The notes beneath the pieces were generated by a model. The model worked only from the letters and a program-made list of their open reading frames with translations. It searched no databases and was not told the origin of the DNA. A stretch of 64,000 bases of DNA from Bretschneidera sinensis (Eukaryota > Streptophyta > Magnoliopsida > Brassicales > Akaniaceae). The stretch covers positions 78,493,320 through 78,557,319 of the forward strand of contig CM043702.1 of the NCBI GenBank assembly GCA_023935145.1, given 5' to 3'. The position numbers were made by a program, and so were the translations under genes. Numbering within the stretch: position 1 is the stretch's first letter; each line of letters opens with the position of its first letter. Shown here piece by piece: positions 11,143 through 22,830 of this stretch.

Positions 11143-12491
11143 TAATTATGCCCAAAGAATAACGCGGTAGTTGTAGCACAGCTTTGGGGTGTCGATTCCA
11201 CAGGGAAACAAGTTAACTATAAGGAAAAGTGTAAACTTTAACACACAAATGATAAAAGATTAAATGAAAGAATCTGAGTTTGAGAAAATTGTAATTGCAT
11301 AAATAGATTTGAGAAATATATGATAAAGAAACAACAAGCATCCAAGAATCCTCCCCAGGTTCGTTGCCTTAATCCTAACTTGATTTAGTTGTTTTTATCT
11401 CGATTGCAAGTTTCACATCCCAAACAAGCAATCGGCAAATATTCAATTAAAGCGAATGTATAAACCCGAATGTAATTGATATGAATTACTCTTTACTTTA
11501 AAGCACACATGACCTAACTTATAAATTATCAAGAGATATATCTAAATGACAATATTGCAGCAATGGACAACTTAAAAGATAAATCTACTGGACTCAATCA
11601 CATCCAAACAAATTGACATAAGAAGAGCATGACTAGACTTATATCTAGGAGAAGCATGCAATCACCAAATTAATAGGAAATCTTCTAATTAAATCAAGAA
11701 TAAATCATAATAATGTTTAATGAACATAATTCCAAACTACAACTGAATCAAATAAAGGAAAATAAGAACAACTACACCCAGGGATTCATCCCTTTGCCGT
11801 GCTTGGATACTAATCGGCCATGGGGCTCATGCTTCCTTGAGTTGCCTCTGGCCTCTCCATGATCTCCCACCCTTAGTAGCAAAGCTTCGGCAATTTCTCA
11901 GCTTGCCCTCCAAAATTACTCGGGAATCCTCCTAAAGAGCCTTTGGATTGCTCCTAAAGGCCCTCTGGATCTGCTCCCAGATGATCCTCAAAGCTAAAGT
12001 GGAGTGGGTCTTTTATAGGCAAACTCCCGAAGTGCTATGTGTTTTTTATCCGATGTGGGATACTGCCCAAGTTCGCTCAATCGCAGGTTGGTGTGCTCGA
12101 TTGTAGTTCGCTCAATCGCAGGTTGGTCTGCTTGAGCACAGTTGCACTGTAAAGTATTTCTTAGTCGATGTGGGATGTGCGCGTGCGCTTGATCGCCAGC
12201 TTGGGTGCTCAAGCGCTAGTGCGCTCGATCGCAATGCTTCTACGCTCGAGCGCAGTGTAGGCAGCAAAATCTTGTCTTTCACTCCGGTATGCATGGAATC
12301 TTGGCGCTTTAAGCAATGATCGCTTCTTCTTCTCTTTTGGACTCAAAGTACCTGAAAATGCACTGAATTAAGTCAGTGGTCCAATAATATCACTTTAGAG
12401 TTATTAACATATAAAAGTGCAATAAAGACTGAGATCGATCCTAAAATGCTAACAATTAAACACTGTTGAGACACATTTTATGGCTCTCATC
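11143..12491 (-). repeat. D 3' LTR (left copy)
   Basis: Starts TAATTATGCCC, a decayed form of TGATTACACCC in the right copy, and ends ...CTCTCATCA beside the polypurine tract. It matches 16094-17343. It carries several TGCGCTCGATCGCA-like palindromes at 12180-12260. Confidence 0.9.
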
Positions 12492-14296
12492 ACAACCCCC
12501 AACTAGCTTATTGCTAGTCCCTAGCAATTCAAGTGAAAACAAGAGATGAATTCTAGTAAAGCAATGTTAGTGTTAAACTAGGAGCAATTCACTCTTGTCT
12601 CAAAAATTGCACACAATATACAACACATAGGATCATTAAATATCACTCAAATCCAAAAATAATCCAAACATCAATCTTAAAATCGTTATTGACTCTTAAC
12701 ATCCATCTTACCATAATCCATTAATCCAAACATCCGGATGATTTTATGCATAACACTCATGAATACAAGTCTTGGCCTCTAAAAAGATAATAAATTGCAT
12801 GACATCAATCACAAAAACAAGCTCCATAGGCTCACTTTTCAAATCACTCTCCACTATTGTAGAAAAAGCACACTTCATTGGATCAAAAGGTCTTTAATAA
12901 GCTTGTAATGTTAGGCTAAGGTAAAGGTTGAGAAAGAATATGAAGGATTCACAAGTAAAAGAACTCGATCTCTTAGCTTTAAACACAACCACTTTAAGTA
13001 CTTGATAACCTTTACTTCAACACCCAACTCGTTCAACCATTTTTTATATGAGTATATCTCTCAATAAATCACCAATTTTCTTTTCTTTTCTTCTTTCTTT
13101 GCCATAATTCACTTCTCTCTCTTTTTTCCTTTTCTTTTCCACAACCCCCAACTTATCTCCTTTAATGTACTTGGGTTATGGTAGTAATATTTTTTTTTTC
13201 ATATTTCCAACCTTACTCCCTTTAAGTGATTCTCACAACATGTGTATAACTAAGTTCTTTTAAAAGAAAGGTAAGGATAAAATATTTTAAAGCTCATAAA
13301 GGTGAGTAAATGGGCTATCGAAAGAAAAAAATGCTCAAATTCTTTTTCAAGAAAAAGGCTCAAACAGGTGACTAGCGATAAATATAACAAGGGTAAGTTT
13401 AAAAAGGCTCAAACGGTCCAAAAATGGCCTATATCATATCCTAAGTAGTGTGCATTCAATGATTTTTGCCTCAAGTGATTATCAAATAAGTTCTAGAGCT
13501 TGTTGAGACCGCAAAAGTATTCACAAAACAATCGCACATAAAACTTCTCTAAATGCTTTAGACTAATCATGCAATCTTACCATAAACCAGAGTCTCAAAC
13601 CAAAGAAAAATTGACACTTAATTTATTCTCAAAGCGAAGCAAGATTTAACTTCTTCTAAATGCTATATGCTATCTCAATTAGGCTCATATCATCAACATG
13701 TAAATTAACTCCAAGACTAACACCAAGCATGCTAAAAACAAACAAAAAGGTACAACGACACCCAGCAGTTCAATGGTATGCAATAAGAAATGTGTATCCT
13801 CCCACCCCCAACTTAAGATAAACATTGTCCTCAATGTAAAAGCAAAAGTTAAGGAAAATCTCTTTTTAACCAAAGGTACATGGAGTTGAAAATTGTGCAC
13901 AACTAATTGAACTGATGTGCATGTTTGTCCCTGAAAAAAGAAATACAAAAGTAAAACTGGAAAAAAACAAAATAATAATAACAAACAAGAAAAACAATAA
14001 ATATGAAAAACCAAAAAAATAAAAGAATACGTTGTGGGTTGCCTCGCATGAGCACTAAGTTTTATGTCTTTAGCCAGACGCTCTTATTCCCTCCTAGAAA
14101 AACATAGGCTGAATGCACCCGCCACTGCTTCATTGCCAAATTTGGTGCTTGTATGCTTTTGAGAGGCCTCAAGGATGTCATCAGTAATATCCGTAAATTC
14201 TGGCTCAATATATGCTCTTGTGAAGCCATGGGTGAGGGTGGACTCCAATGGATTAAGGTGCTAGACTTTTTTCATGAATTAGTCCATCATGTATGC
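12492..14296 (-). other. D interior, non-coding 3' part with PPT and conserved hairpin
   Basis: About 1.8 kb without a readable protein. A polypurine tract (AGTTGGGGGTTG on minus) lies at 12492-12503 next to the LTR. A perfect 7-bp inverted repeat TTGCTAGTCCCTAGCAA lies at 12511-12527. Further PPT-like copies occur at 13141-13150 and 13802-13811. A block at 14040-14082 is shared with B (29667-29710). Apparent reading frames in this stretch are AT-rich chance frames. Confidence 0.6.
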
Positions 14297-15833
14297 TTAG
14301 TTGCTTTCGTCCACATCCTCTGATTTCTTTGTTGTTGGGGTGTGTAATATCTTACCACTTAGTGTCTCAATGGCATTCAACTCCTTCATATTCTGTTGTG
14401 CTAGGTGCTGACCATGGAATGTGGACTGAGCTTGAGAAGGGAACTTACCTCGCTCAGTCACACTCAAGTAGCTCATCAACTTCGACACTTAGCTCTTTAT
14501 CTCTTTATTTTCTTCAATAGCATGCATAATTAAAGATTCAAGTCTTTGATTAGTCTTACCCTGTGCTGCAATAAAAGCACGTAAAGTGCCTTCTAAAGAA
14601 CTCCTAGAAGACACAGGTGCATGATATGGTTCAAGATATGGTGCAGGGGGTTGTGCAAGCTGCTGGTTTTCAGACTTCCAGTTGAAATTGGGGTGATTTC
14701 GCCATCCTGGATTATAAGTATCAGAGAAGGGTGTCAAAGGCTTCTTGTACATGCCTAAGGCATTACATTGTTCCTTATATATCCCTCTCATCTCAACAAA
14801 TGTGGGGAACTTTTGGGCGAGATGATCTACCCCGCCACAAACAAAACATGGTTCAAAATATTTTGCACGATTAGCTACGTGTGTTGGCTCTAAGCTCTTA
14901 GTCTTTCACACCTTTAGTTCCCTAGTGAGCATCTCGACGTTGGCCTTAAGGTTATCCGATTCCCTAAGATATTAAATTCCACCACCATTTGGGTTCCTTA
15001 TAGGTCGTGACCTATTTGTGCTTTCAGTAGCACTCGGTCCAGTCCAAGTGTGAGCTTTTTCAGCAAGCTAATTGAGGTACTCTATGGCCTCATCAGGATC
15101 TTTCTCCAAGAACTCACCATTACACATCATCTCTACAAATTGGCGCTCTCTATAGGTAAGTCCCTCATAAAAATAGCTTACCAAGCGCCAAGTCTCATAC
15201 CCATGGTGAGGGCACGTACTCACTAACTCCTTAAATCTCTCCCAAGACTGATACATAGTCTCGCTATCATTTTGTTCAAAGGTGGAGATTTGTCTTTTTA
15301 AAGCATTGGTCTTATGTTGGGGAAAGTATTTATTAAAGAAAATTCGAGTCATCTTAGTCCACGACCCAATAAATCGTGGTCTAAGTGAGTATAGCCAACT
15401 CTTAGCTTTATCCTTCAAAGTGAAAGGAAAGAACTTAAGCCTTACAATGTCATCGGTTTCATCTTGACTATGAAAAGTCGCGACTACTTCCTCAAACTCT
15501 CTAATGTGCACATATGGGTTTTCAGTATCCAAGCCAAAAAATGTAGGGAGTAACTGTATTATCCCTGTTTTAAACTCTCGTTGGCGAGTATTGGCTGAAA
15601 ATATGATGCATGATGGTGTGGCTTTGCGTGTAAGGTGGAGGTAGTCCTGAAGTGTCCTAGCAACATTCTTATTAGGGTTATCGGCTATGTTAACAAAAAT
15701 CCTTTAAAGTCTCTAATGGGGGTGCACCATGGTTTGATCTAGGCGATGTTTCACTAACGGACATGGAAGGAGAGGGTAATTCTAGTTCGGGTCCTCTAAT
15801 GAATCTACCTCGCAAATCTTTCGGTCTAAGCAT
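14297..15833 (-). pseudogene. D gag, broken
   Basis: The likely start is the ATG at 15833 (MLRPKDLRGRF). A conserved gag capsid domain is cleanly readable at 15532-15068, with the gag-typical stretch LKDKAKSWLYSL and a C-terminal FYEGLT. A zinc knuckle near 14860-14820 reads CFVCGGVDHLAQKF, in which the last cysteine of CCHC is replaced. The Asn/Pro-rich tail (YNPGWRNHPNF) follows at 14791-14489, then more gag C-terminal sequence to 14297. Stops and frame changes break it. The same tail occurs in A and B, so all belong to one broad clade. No protease follows. Confidence 0.8.
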
Positions 15834-16070
15834 ACACCAAATGAATCAGAGAGGAAATAAAATAGAATAAAAAAAAATCAGAAAATCAAAATTTTAGAAA
15901 AAAGAACAATAATAAAAAATATTATAAAAATAAAGAAGGAAAAAAATAAATCAGCAAGCTAAAAGAAGGAACGAAGTTACTGCCTTTACAGCTGCTGAAA
16001 AGAAAAACTATTTACAATTCTTCTACCATCATGTCAAAAGTTGACAATCTTCCTTGTACTTAAGCGCGCC
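15834..16070 (-). other. D leader between primer site and gag
   Basis: AT-rich untranslated leader. Nothing else recognised. Confidence 0.4.
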
Positions 16071-16088
16071 TCCTCGACAATGGCACCA
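16071..16088 (-). other. D primer binding site, decayed (tRNA-Asp)
   Basis: Minus strand reads TGGTGCCATTGTCGAGGA against the expected TGGCGCCGTTGCCGGGGA. All differences are C-to-T or G-to-A transitions, mostly at CpG sites, as expected from methylation decay. Confidence 0.75.
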
Positions 16089-16093
16089 AAATT

Positions 16094-17343
16094 TGATTAC
16101 ACCCAAAGAATAACGCAGTAGTTGTAGAACAGCTTTGGGGTGTCGATTCCACAGGGAAACAAGTTAACACACAAACGATAAAAGATTAAATGAAAGAATC
16201 TGAGTTTGAGAAAATTGTAATTGCGTAAATAGATTTGAGAAATATATAATAAAGAAACAACAAGGATCTGGGAATCCTCCCTAGGTTCAATGCCTTAATC
16301 CTAACTTGATTCAGTTGTTTTTATCTCGATCGCAAGTTTCACATCCCAAAAAGGCAATTGGCAAATATTCAATTAAAGTGCATGTATAAACCCTAATGTA
16401 ATTGATATGAATTACTCTTTACTTTCAAGCACACATGACCTAACTTATAAATTATCAAGAGACGACGATATATCTAAATGAAAATATCGTAGCAATGGAC
16501 AACTTAAAAGATAAATCTATCGGACTCAATCACATCCAAACAAATTGACATAAGAAGAGCATGACTAGACTTATATCTAGGAGAAGCATGCAATCACCAG
16601 ATTAATAGGAAATCTTCTAATTAAATCAAGAATAAATCATAACAATGTTTAATGAACATAATTCTAAACTACAACTGAACCAAATAAAGGAAAATAAGAA
16701 CAACTACACCTAGGAATTCATCCTTTTGCCTTACTTGGAGACTAGTCGGCCATGAGGCTCATGCTTCCTTGAGTTGCCTCTGGCCTCTCCATGATCTCTC
16801 GCCCTTGCTAGCAAAGCTTCGACAATTCCTCAGCTTGCCCTCCAAAAGTACTTGAGAATCCTCCTAAAGGCCCTCTGGATCTGCTCCCAGATGATCCTCA
16901 AAGCTGAAGTGGAGTCGGTCTTTTATAGGCAAACTCTCGAAGTGCTATGTGTTTTCTATCCGATGTGGCATACTGCCTGAGTATGCTCGATCACAGGTTG
17001 GTGCACTCGAGTGTAGTTGCACTGCAAAGTACTTCTTAGTCGATGTGGGATGTGTGCGTGCGCTCGATCACGGGCTTGGATGCTCGAGCGCTAGTGCGCT
17101 CGATCGCAATGCTTCTGCACTCGAGCACAGTGCAGGCTGCAGCATCTTGTCCTTCACTCCGTTATGCATAGAATCTTGGTGCTTTAAGCAATGATCACTT
17201 CTTCTTTTCTTTTGGACTCAAAGTACTTGAAAATGCACTAAATTAAGTTAGTGGTCCAATAATATCACTTTAGAGTTATTAACATATAAAAGTGCAATAA
17301 AGACCGAGATCAATCCTAAAATGCTAACAATTCAACATTGTTG
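16094..17343 (-). repeat. D 5' LTR (right copy), outer end truncated
   Basis: Begins TGATTACACCC and matches 11143-12491. It lacks about 25 bp near 16165 and the outermost 20-30 bp, where sequence passes straight from GTTGAGA into C1 LTR (GACTCATTCC). Palindrome variants lie at 17059-17130. The TATA box is TATAAAA on minus at 16921-16927. Confidence 0.9.
16921..16927 (-). promoter_or_regulatory. D 5' LTR TATA box
   Basis: Minus strand TATAAAA in GCCTATAAAAGAC. The same sequence is in the left LTR near 12010. Confidence 0.6.
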
Positions 17344-17740
17344 AGAGACTCATTCCAAGATAGGCTGGTTGTTTAGAGAGTTAGGCTCTCAATTCTTCAG
17401 AGGTGTTTATAGTGAGAGAGAGTAGTCAAGATTAGGGATTCAAGGGCTTTGTAATTGGAATTTTCTTGGGGAAAATTTCAGAGAAACACTTAGTTCTTAT
17501 CACTTTCTTTTCTCTTCTTTCATTTTTCAAGAACAAGAGGGTTCTTGAAGGGGTGTTGCTGTAATTGTAAGAACTCCATTGATTTAGTGCAGAGAGCTCA
17601 GAGAAGCTCACAGAGACGTTGGCAATTTGCCGAACCTCGATAACAATTGCTTGTGTTTTCTCTTTTATGGTTTGATTCTTGTTCTAGTACAAATCATTCT
17701 AGAAAGATCACAACCTAGGCATAGAGGTGATTTTCCAATA
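17344..17740 (+). repeat. C1 5' LTR, second part
   Basis: Matches the 3' LTR from about 22223 to 22628 and ends CCAATA where the 3' copy ends CCAACA. Confidence 0.92.
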
Positions 17741-17741
17741 G

Positions 17742-17783
17742 TGGTATTAGAGCTTTTGGTTCTAGCAATAGTGGTATCAGAGC
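17742..17783 (+). other. C1 primer binding site, duplicated (initiator tRNA-Met)
   Basis: TGGTATTAGAGC lies at 17742-17753, one mismatch from the initiator tRNA-Met complement. A second, perfect TGGTATCAGAGC follows at 17772-17783. Both sit in CAATAGTGGTAT contexts, so about 30 bp was duplicated in tandem. Confidence 0.85.
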
Positions 17784-18000
17784 TAGAACAGCAGGTATCG
17801 GAGCAAGGCTCCAAGAATCAAAGGAAACTTCTTGGGTGATTCAAGAACGATGCAAGGATCAAGATCTGATTGGGTTCTTGAGGTTCAAGAACGGTGTTGG
17901 TATCAAGATTTGATCGGGTTCTTGAAGTATAGAAGTTGGAGAGGAAAGCTTTGGAAAACAATTGTGGGTGCTGCATAAATCTTGGGATTTTTTCTACAAG

Positions 18001-18895
18001 ATGGGTTCAAACTTCATTGTTGAGAAGTTTGATGGAAAGGGAGACTTTGCCCTTTGGAAGTGGAAAATCAAAGCGGTTCTTATGCAATAAAAGGTGGACT
18101 TGGCGATTAGAGAAGATGATGATTTTCCAGCAAGTATCACGGAGATTCAACGGAGTGAGATGAAGAAGATGGCGTACACCACCATCTTTCTACACATGTC
18201 GAATAGTGTGATAAGGGAATGTGGAGGTTTGAAAGATCCAACTATCATTTGGAAGAAACTATATGAGTTGTTTCTTTCCAAAACTCTCCCTAATAAAATT
18301 TATCTTCTTAAACGAATCTTTGCTTTTAAAATGGATCCTAATAAAGAGTTGCAAGATAATCTTAATGTGTTTAATAAACTAGTTCAAGATTTGGCTAGTT
18401 GTAGTATAACATTCCCGGATGAACAATTGGTTGTTATATTGTTGAATTATCTTCCTGATTATTTTGAAAGTTTGATTAATGCTATTGAATATGGAAGAGA
18501 TACACTAACCAAAGAAATTGTGATTAATGCTATAAGGGCTTATGATTTTTAAGCCAATATGAGGGAAGCATCAAGTGGAGAAGAGCTGTTCATTAGAGGA
18601 AGGCCTGCAACTCGGAATGGCAGCAACATCTATGGCAACTACCGGGACTAACCAAAGAGTAGAGGGCAGAGCCATGGAAGATCGCATTCTAAACCGAAGT
18701 TTTGAGGAAAGTGATGCTGCTACTGCAATAAGGAGGGTCATTTCAAGGGAGATTGCAAGAAGATGATAAGGGATGAGGGAGGAAGAAGCCATACCAAGAA
18801 TGGAGAGGCTTCGATTGCCAAGGGAGAACAGCAAGATGATGATGTTCTTGTTGTGTGCTCAAATGTGAGCGAAAGGTAAAGTAGCTTCATATGTG
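18001..18895 (+). pseudogene. C1 gag
   Basis: Starts at the ATG at 18001 (MGSNFIVEKFDGKGDF), the same start as in C2 and C3. A UBN2-type copia gag domain runs to about 18552, including FPDEQLVV and a long helical part. A stop replaces the glutamine codon near 18088. After 18552 the Gly/Arg/Ser-rich linker and the zinc knuckle (CYCNKEGHFKGDC near 18717-18758) can be followed through further stops. The knuckle's CCHC residues are still present. Role: particle formation and RNA packaging in the cytoplasm. Inactive here. Confidence 0.85.
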
Positions 18896-21700
18896 TCCTC
18901 ACCGAGATTGGTTCAAGAAATTTAAGGAAACCAATAGAGGAAAGGTGTTCTTGGGGAATGATACTTCTTGCCAAGTGCGGGGCAGGGGAGACATCTAATT
19001 GAGGATGTTTGATGGAGTTACAAGGCTGCTGCGGAATGTGAGATATTTTTCAGATTTGAGAAGAATTTTAATCTCATTAGGGTAGTTAGATCCATGGGGT
19101 ACACATACAAGACAGAGTGAGGAAAGATCAAGGTAACCAAGGGATCATTGGTAGTGATCAAAGCAGCAATAAAAGACGGTCTCTATGAGATGATTGGAGA
19201 GACTGACATCAAGGATCAAGCAGCAAGCTTGATGGTTGAGATTAATAAGGTGGTTCTTTGGCACAATCACTTGGGACACATGAGCGAAAAGGGGTTGCAA
19301 GTTCTCAGCAAGAATGGTTTACTTGATGGTGACAAGGTAGAGAAACTTAATTTCTACGAGAGTTGTGTTCTTGGGAAGCAACATCGGATCAGCTTCAACA
19401 CCGAAGTGCACAAATCAAAGGGTATTCTTGACTACATTCATGCTGATCTTTGGGGACCAGCAAGAACACCAACACAAGGAGGTAATCTTTACTTTCTTTC
19501 TTTAATTGATGATTATTCTAGAAAGGTTTTGGGCTTGTTTGCTTAAAAATAAATCAGATGCTTTGAATAAATTTATGGTGTGGAAAAAGTTGCTGGAAAC
19601 TCAAACGGGTAAGGTAGTTAAGGTTTTAAGAACCGATAATGGCTTAGAATTTTGCAATCAGGATTTTGACAAATTTTGTGAGTTAAATGGGATTCTAAGA
19701 TATAGAACGGTTGTGAAAACCCCTCAGCAAAATGGAGTTGCTGAGAGGATAAATAGGACCCTTATGGAAAAGGTTAGGTGCATGTTAATTGGTTTCGGGT
19801 TACCCAAATGTTTTTGTGGGGAAGCTATGTCTACTGCTGCATATTTGGTTAATAGATCATCCTCTAGAGCTTTGGATCTTAAGACTCCAGAGGAGATGTG
19901 GAGTGGAAAACCCCCTGAGTTAAGCAACCTTAGAACTTTTGGATGTGCTGTGTATGAACATCAAAAGGATGATAAACTTAGCCCAAGATCTAGAAAGTGT
20001 GTGTTTCTAGGATATGGTGAAGGGGTTAAGGGGTATAGGTTGTGGTCCTTAGAGCTAAAATGATCTAAACTCATAATAAGTAGGGATATCATTTTTAATG
20101 AGCTATTATTTCCTTATTTGGAGAAAACTAACCCTACAGGGGATAGTGAGCAAACCAGTCCGGTTTATGTGGAGCATAAAATCAAGGAAAATTTAGTTCA
20201 GGTAGAGCAAGGAAGGCAAGGGGGTTCGGATCAGGTAGAGCCCATTGATGAAGGCTAAGCTTAAGACCCTCAAGAGGAGGTTGAACTAGAAGGAGATGAT
20301 GCAGCAAATCAGAATGATTATCAGCTCACGAGAGACCGAGAAAGGAGGTTGATCAGACCATCTTTGAGATATGGTTTTGCGGCTGCTAATGCAATAGCTT
20401 CTTATTCAGAAGGAGGGATTGAACTATAAACTTACATTGATGCCATAGGATGTAAGGATTCGTCAAGATGGAAGCTAGCTATGGAGGATGAAATGCATTC
20501 TTTAAGGAAGAACAACTCTTGGGAATTGGTGCCCAAACCAGAAAAACAGAGAGTTATGGATTGTAAGTGGATTTACAAGATCAAAGAAGGGAACACTCTA
20601 GGGGATAAAGTTCGATATAAGGCTAGGCTAGTGGCGAAGGGGTTCACACAAAGAGAAGGTATAGATTTCGTAGAAAGTTTCTCAACGGTTGTGAAATACA
20701 AGGCGAAGAAAATGGTGATTATCCTCATCTATGTCGATGACATGCTGTTGGTTGGTAGTAGAAAGGAGAGGATAGAAAGTTTGAAGTCTCAACTCAGTTC
20801 AGAGTTTGAGATGAAGGATCTTGGTCATGCACAAAATATCCTTTGAATGAGTATAATCCGGGAAAAGGAGAAAAACAGGTTAAAGGTTTCTCAAACTTCT
20901 TACATAGAAAACATGGTGTCTAAGTTTTCTATGGAAGATAGTAAACCAGTAAAAATTCCTCTTGCTAGTCATTTCAAGTTCTCCAGCGATCAATGTTCTA
21001 GAACGGATGAGGAGAAAAATGAAATGGAAAAGGTGCCTTACTCTAGTGCGGTTGGATTAGTCATGTTCATGATGGTAAGCACTAGACTCGACATTTCTCA
21101 TGCAATTAGTGTTCTCAGCAGGTTATGAGTAATCCCGAAAAGAAGCATTGGCTTGGGATGAAGTGGTTGCTAAGGTATTTGAAAGGAAGCTCAGATGTGG
21201 GGCTTGTTTACGAGAAGAGAGGTAAGTCCGTCTGTCTAGAGGGTTATGCTGATTCGGACTATAGAGCAGACCGGGATAAGAGAAGATCGATTTCCTCATA
21301 CTTCTTCAACTTAAACGAATGTTGTATAAGTTAGAAGGCTTAATTGTAGCCGGTGGTAGCACTCTCAATAACTAAGGCAGGGTACATAGCAGCAACGGAA
21401 GCGATTAAGAAGGCTATGTGGTGTAAAAGGTTGTTGGAAGTGTTGTAGGTCCTAAAAGAGCAGGTGGTGGTGTATTTGGATAACCAAAGTGTGTTGCATT
21501 TGTGTAAGAATCTGGTGTTCCATGAGAGGACTAAGCATATGGATTTTCAGTATCATTTCATTCAGGAAAATGTTACGGAAGGATGCATTCATGTGGATAA
21601 ATTGGCCACGGAAGAAAATCCTGCAGATTTAGGCACTAAAGTTCTACCTCTAAGCAAGTTCAATCATTGCCTTAGACTTCTTAGAATTGGAGTAGGATGA
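18896..21700 (+). pseudogene. C1 pol: protease remnant, integrase, RT (core deleted), RNase H
   Basis: The protease lacks the stretch holding its catalytic DSG: compared with C2 and C3 about 27-32 bp are missing near 18876. Integrase occupies 19148-20063 across a frameshift near 19530, with HLGHMS, YESC (first zinc cysteine lost), ADLWGP, RTDNGLEF and QNGVAERI. RT starts at about 20481 but jumps from KYKA (20694) to MVIILIYVDD (20712-20741): about 288 bp are missing in frame, removing the first catalytic aspartate region and LYGLKQ. RNase H follows to the stop at 21700. Cannot encode an active enzyme. Confidence 0.88.
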
Positions 21701-21767
21701 TATGGTGACTCATGATGAGTTTGGATCCTGAGTTCTCTGCATAATTAGTTCAGGTTTAATTGCTTAG

Positions 21768-21781
21768 ACAAAGGTAGAGTG
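21768..21781 (+). other. C1 polypurine tract region
   Basis: GACAAAGGTAGAGTG-like purine-rich run just before the 3' LTR, in the place of the plus-strand primer. The same tract precedes the C2 and C3 3' LTRs. Confidence 0.6.
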
Positions 21782-22628
21782 TGTTGGGATTTTGTCTAAG
21801 AATTGAAGAATGGAGATTGCAGCATTAGGTACAGGTTGGCGCCGCAGCATAGGTGGTGTGCACCGTGGCCACCAGAAGCCAGAAGTCCAACCTCTAGGTG
21901 GGCGTTGCGGCCGGCCGAGAGTGGCTCCTCCTGACCCTAAAGCTCACAGCAGCCTCCCCTGTTCTGCACCGTGGCACAAGGCACACCTGACACCTCATTT
22001 TAAGCCTCTTCAGCTAGTGCGTGGGACTTGATTAAAATGCAAAGGTTCACTTAGACTCTTAGAGAGCCATGAGTCTTTGGTTCTTGAGATCTAAGGGTTG
22101 AGATTGACTTCAAGATTGGTTAAGGTAGTTATTGCTCTACATAAAGAGTCATCTAGGAGCGATAACAACAAGATATATGAAACATAAGTGTGAGAGTGCA
22201 AAGACACAAAACACAAGAGAGACTCATTCCAAGATAGGCTGGTTGTTTAGAGAGTTAGGCTCTCAATTCTTCAGAAGTGTTTCTAGTGAGAGAGAGTAGT
22301 CAAGATTGAGGATTCAAGGGCTTTGTAATCGGAATTTTCTTAGGGAAAATTACAGGGAAACACTTAGTTCATAGCACTTTCTTTTCTCTTCTTTCATTCT
22401 TCAAGAATAAGAGGGTTCTTGAAGGGGTGTTGCTGTAATTGTAAGAACTCCATTGATTTAGTGCAGAGAGCTTGGAGGAGCTCACAGGGACGTAGGCAAT
22501 TTTTTGAACCTCGATAACAATTGCTTGTGTTTTCTCTTTTATGGTTTGATTCTTGTTCTAGTACAAATCATTCTGGATTTGGGGGTTTGGAAAGATCACA
22601 ACTTGGGCATAGAGGTGATTTTCCAACA
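21782..22628 (+). repeat. C1 3' LTR
   Basis: Complete 847-bp copy bounded by TGTTGG and CCAACA. It shows what the 5' LTR looked like before D inserted. Confidence 0.95.
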
Positions 22629-22633
22629 ACAAA
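22629..22633. repeat. C1 target site duplication, right copy (ACAAA)
   Basis: Identical to 10691-10695. Confidence 0.9.
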
Positions 22634-22830
22634 TTTCCAAACAAAAAATTTATCAACTCAAGCGTATCATAGCTTTGCTTCAAGAATACATCAAGATATA
22701 CGAATGTTTATCTCTTACATGATTATTTATACCTTTATATGATTTTTACTTCATAATCATTATTCTTACATACGCTTTTAAGTTTTGTTTTTTATCATAT
22801 AGTTTAAACACTTACTAGGAGTAAGGTAAG
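22634..22830. other. Unassigned spacer between C1 and A
   Basis: About 200 bp of AT-rich sequence, the right half of the locus that C1 entered. No feature seen. Confidence 0.5.

Larger units (their letters stand above)
11143..17343 (-). mobile_element. D: gag-only Athila-like element (TR-GAG type) nested in C1
   Basis: Two 1.25-1.35-kb LTRs flank a 3.6-kb interior with a decayed tRNA-Asp primer site, a broken gag and a long non-coding part, all read on the minus strand. No protease, RT, RNase H or integrase is visible. This is the structure of non-autonomous terminal-repeat-with-gag elements. Its right LTR lacks about 20-30 bp at the outer end, so a clean target duplication is lost. Both C1 flanks carry GAGAGACT. 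Confidence 0.85.
10696..22628 (+). mobile_element. C1: Tork-type Ty1/copia retrotransposon, interrupted by D
   Basis: Two 0.85-kb LTRs (TGTTGG...CCAACA; the left copy starts TGATGG), an initiator tRNA-Met primer site, gag, protease, integrase, RT and RNase H in copia order, and a 5-bp target duplication ACAAA. The 5' LTR is split at 11142/17344 by D. Without D the element is about 5.7 kb. Gag and pol resemble tobacco Tnt1-like copia elements. Broken by many stops, a protease-site deletion and an RT deletion. Confidence 0.93.

Noticed and set aside
13685..14014. 109-codon hydrophobic frame in D that could look like a membrane protein
   Set aside because: It is an AT-rich chance frame in the non-coding tail, with no counterpart in B.
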